Shown one piece after another: positions 7,489-7,767 of a stretch of 7,767 bases of DNA (position 1 is the stretch's first letter; the number at the start of each line of letters is the position of its first letter). The notes under the pieces were generated by a model. It saw only the letters and a list, made by a program, of their open reading frames with translations, searched no databases and had not been told where the DNA came from. Position numbers and translations under genes: made by a program. This DNA comes from an uncultured Leucobacter sp. (GTDB lineage: Bacteria > Actinomycetota > Actinomycetes > Actinomycetales > Microbacteriaceae), in the NCBI GenBank assembly GCA_937967375.1, contig CALCJF010000107.1, positions 1-7,767 of the forward strand, given 5' to 3'.

Positions 7489-7494
7489 CCTCCT
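7489..7494 (-). promoter_or_regulatory. ribosome-binding site deciding the TTG start of the lipoprotein gene
   Basis: The minus strand reads AGGAGG, a perfect Shine-Dalgarno core, followed by six bases (AATGCG) and then TTG. The spacing is right for the TTG and too short (one base) for the ATG inside the spacer. That ATG would encode only Met-Arg before a TGA that overlaps the TTG. Confidence 0.8.
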
Positions 7495-7541
7495 AGAAGT
7501 GCCCGCCCACGCCTCTCGTGTGCAGAGCGTACGTGATACCA

Positions 7542-7570
7542 AAAATACTCAGCCTGCTCGGGCTTCCCAA
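7542..7570 (-). promoter_or_regulatory. candidate sigma-70-type promoter of the nucleoside operon
   Basis: On the minus strand TTGGGA (7565-7570) and TATTTT (7542-7547) are separated by exactly 17 bases, each matching four of six consensus positions. The -10 lies 59 bases before the lipoprotein start codon, leaving an untranslated leader of about 50 bases. It sits just downstream of two inverted repeats, as expected of a regulated promoter. Other weak -10-like sites (for example GATATG near 7590) exist, so this is the best candidate by eye rather than an established site. Confidence 0.45.
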
Positions 7571-7574
7571 GCGC

Positions 7575-7609
7575 ACTGTTGAGAAAACATATCTCGATTG
7601 CGCAACAGT
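7575..7609. promoter_or_regulatory. interrupted inverted repeat upstream of the operon promoter
   Basis: ACTGTTG at 7575-7581 and CAACAGT at 7603-7609 are perfect inverted repeats separated by 21 bases. Inside lie a smaller GAGA/TCTC pair and the eight-base palindrome TTGCGCAA at 7598-7605, which overlaps the right arm. The element begins five bases upstream of the proposed -35 box. The arm centres are 28 bases apart, between two and three helical turns. It may be a regulator site; the regulator is unknown. Confidence 0.35.
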
Positions 7610-7615
7610 TCACGC

Positions 7616-7637
7616 AAATTGCTCATATGAGCAATTT
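7616..7637. promoter_or_regulatory. perfect 22-bp palindrome, probable operator
   Basis: The half-site AAATTGCTCAT is followed directly by its exact reverse complement ATGAGCAATTT. It is AT-rich within a GC-rich setting and centred about 145 bases upstream of the lipoprotein start. A dimeric repressor or activator site is the simplest reading; TGCTCA-type half-sites would suit a DeoR/SorC, GntR or LacI regulator, but none is encoded in this window. A terminator for the upstream gene is less likely because the stem has no loop, is AT-rich, and lacks a following T-run. Confidence 0.6.
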
Positions 7638-7692
7638 CGCGAGGCTTCCCTGCACTTATCTGTGAGGGTTGATCGTGAACCCAGCGATTCGC

Positions 7693-7767
7693 TCAGGCGA
7701 CGCTTGGGGCTGTCGCGCCCGAACCATCGAGCAGGTCGATGTAGCGCAGCACGATGCCTTCTCGCAG
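7693..7767 (-). CDS. C-terminal fragment of a probable Ppx/GppA-family exopolyphosphatase
   Basis: Reading leftwards from the window edge, 24 codons end at a TGA at 7693-7695. The peptide begins LREGIVLRYIDLLDG and then tails off as SGATAPSVA. A conserved ALREG-[IVL]-[IVL]-LR segment close to the C-terminus is typical of the Ppx/GppA phosphatases of actinobacteria, which hydrolyse polyphosphate or pppGpp. The rest of the gene lies beyond the right edge, so no catalytic residues can be checked and the assignment rests on one short motif. It points the same way as the nucleoside operon, with an intergenic gap of 210 bases, and is probably a separate transcription unit. Confidence 0.6.
   Translation of the reverse strand: MREGIVLRYIDLLDGSGATAPSVA

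Noticed and set aside
7666..7682. GGGTT/AACCC hairpin after the exopolyphosphatase fragment as its terminator
   Set aside because: The stem is only five pairs with a seven-base loop and no T-run, so the support is too weak.

Overview
The window looks like a high-GC Gram-positive (Actinobacteria) chromosome, probably a member of the Microbacteriaceae or a close relative. That placement is inferred from GC-rich codon usage, tightly overlapping start/stop codons, long antisense open frames typical of GC-rich genes, and the style of the proteins. No RNA gene, mobile element or CRISPR array was found, and no clear genus marker is present.

All six recognisable genes lie on the minus strand, so the window reads from right to left. 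At the right edge (7693-7767) is the C-terminal end of a gene resembling a Ppx/GppA-family exopolyphosphatase. Next comes a regulatory intergenic stretch of about 210 bases, with a perfect 22-bp palindrome, an interrupted inverted repeat and a candidate promoter. The main content follows: a nucleoside uptake and catabolism operon. Its order is a BMP/PnrA-type nucleoside-binding lipoprotein (6397-7482), a terminator-like hairpin (6344-6383), a two-domain ABC ATPase (4735-6276), two permeases (3482-4738 and 2145-3485), cytidine deaminase (1718-2134) and thymidine/pyrimidine-nucleoside phosphorylase (405-1703). The ATPase and both permeases overlap by ATGA junctions. The two enzymes follow after gaps of only 10 and 14 bases.

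Together the genes suggest a complete route. The lipoprotein captures nucleosides outside the membrane and the ABC transporter imports them. Cdd converts (deoxy)cytidine to (deoxy)uridine, and the phosphorylase splits (deoxy)uridine or thymidine into base plus (deoxy)ribose-1-phosphate for carbon metabolism. The hairpin after the lipoprotein gene probably lets the binding protein be made in excess over the membrane components.

The left 404 bases hold no recognisable gene. They contain GC-rich inverted repeats, possibly a REP-like element, and an open minus-strand frame with weak coding character that may be a decayed gene or the edge of an unrecognised one. The system is a known type. The least described parts are the operator-like palindromes, the intra-operon hairpin and the left-hand region.
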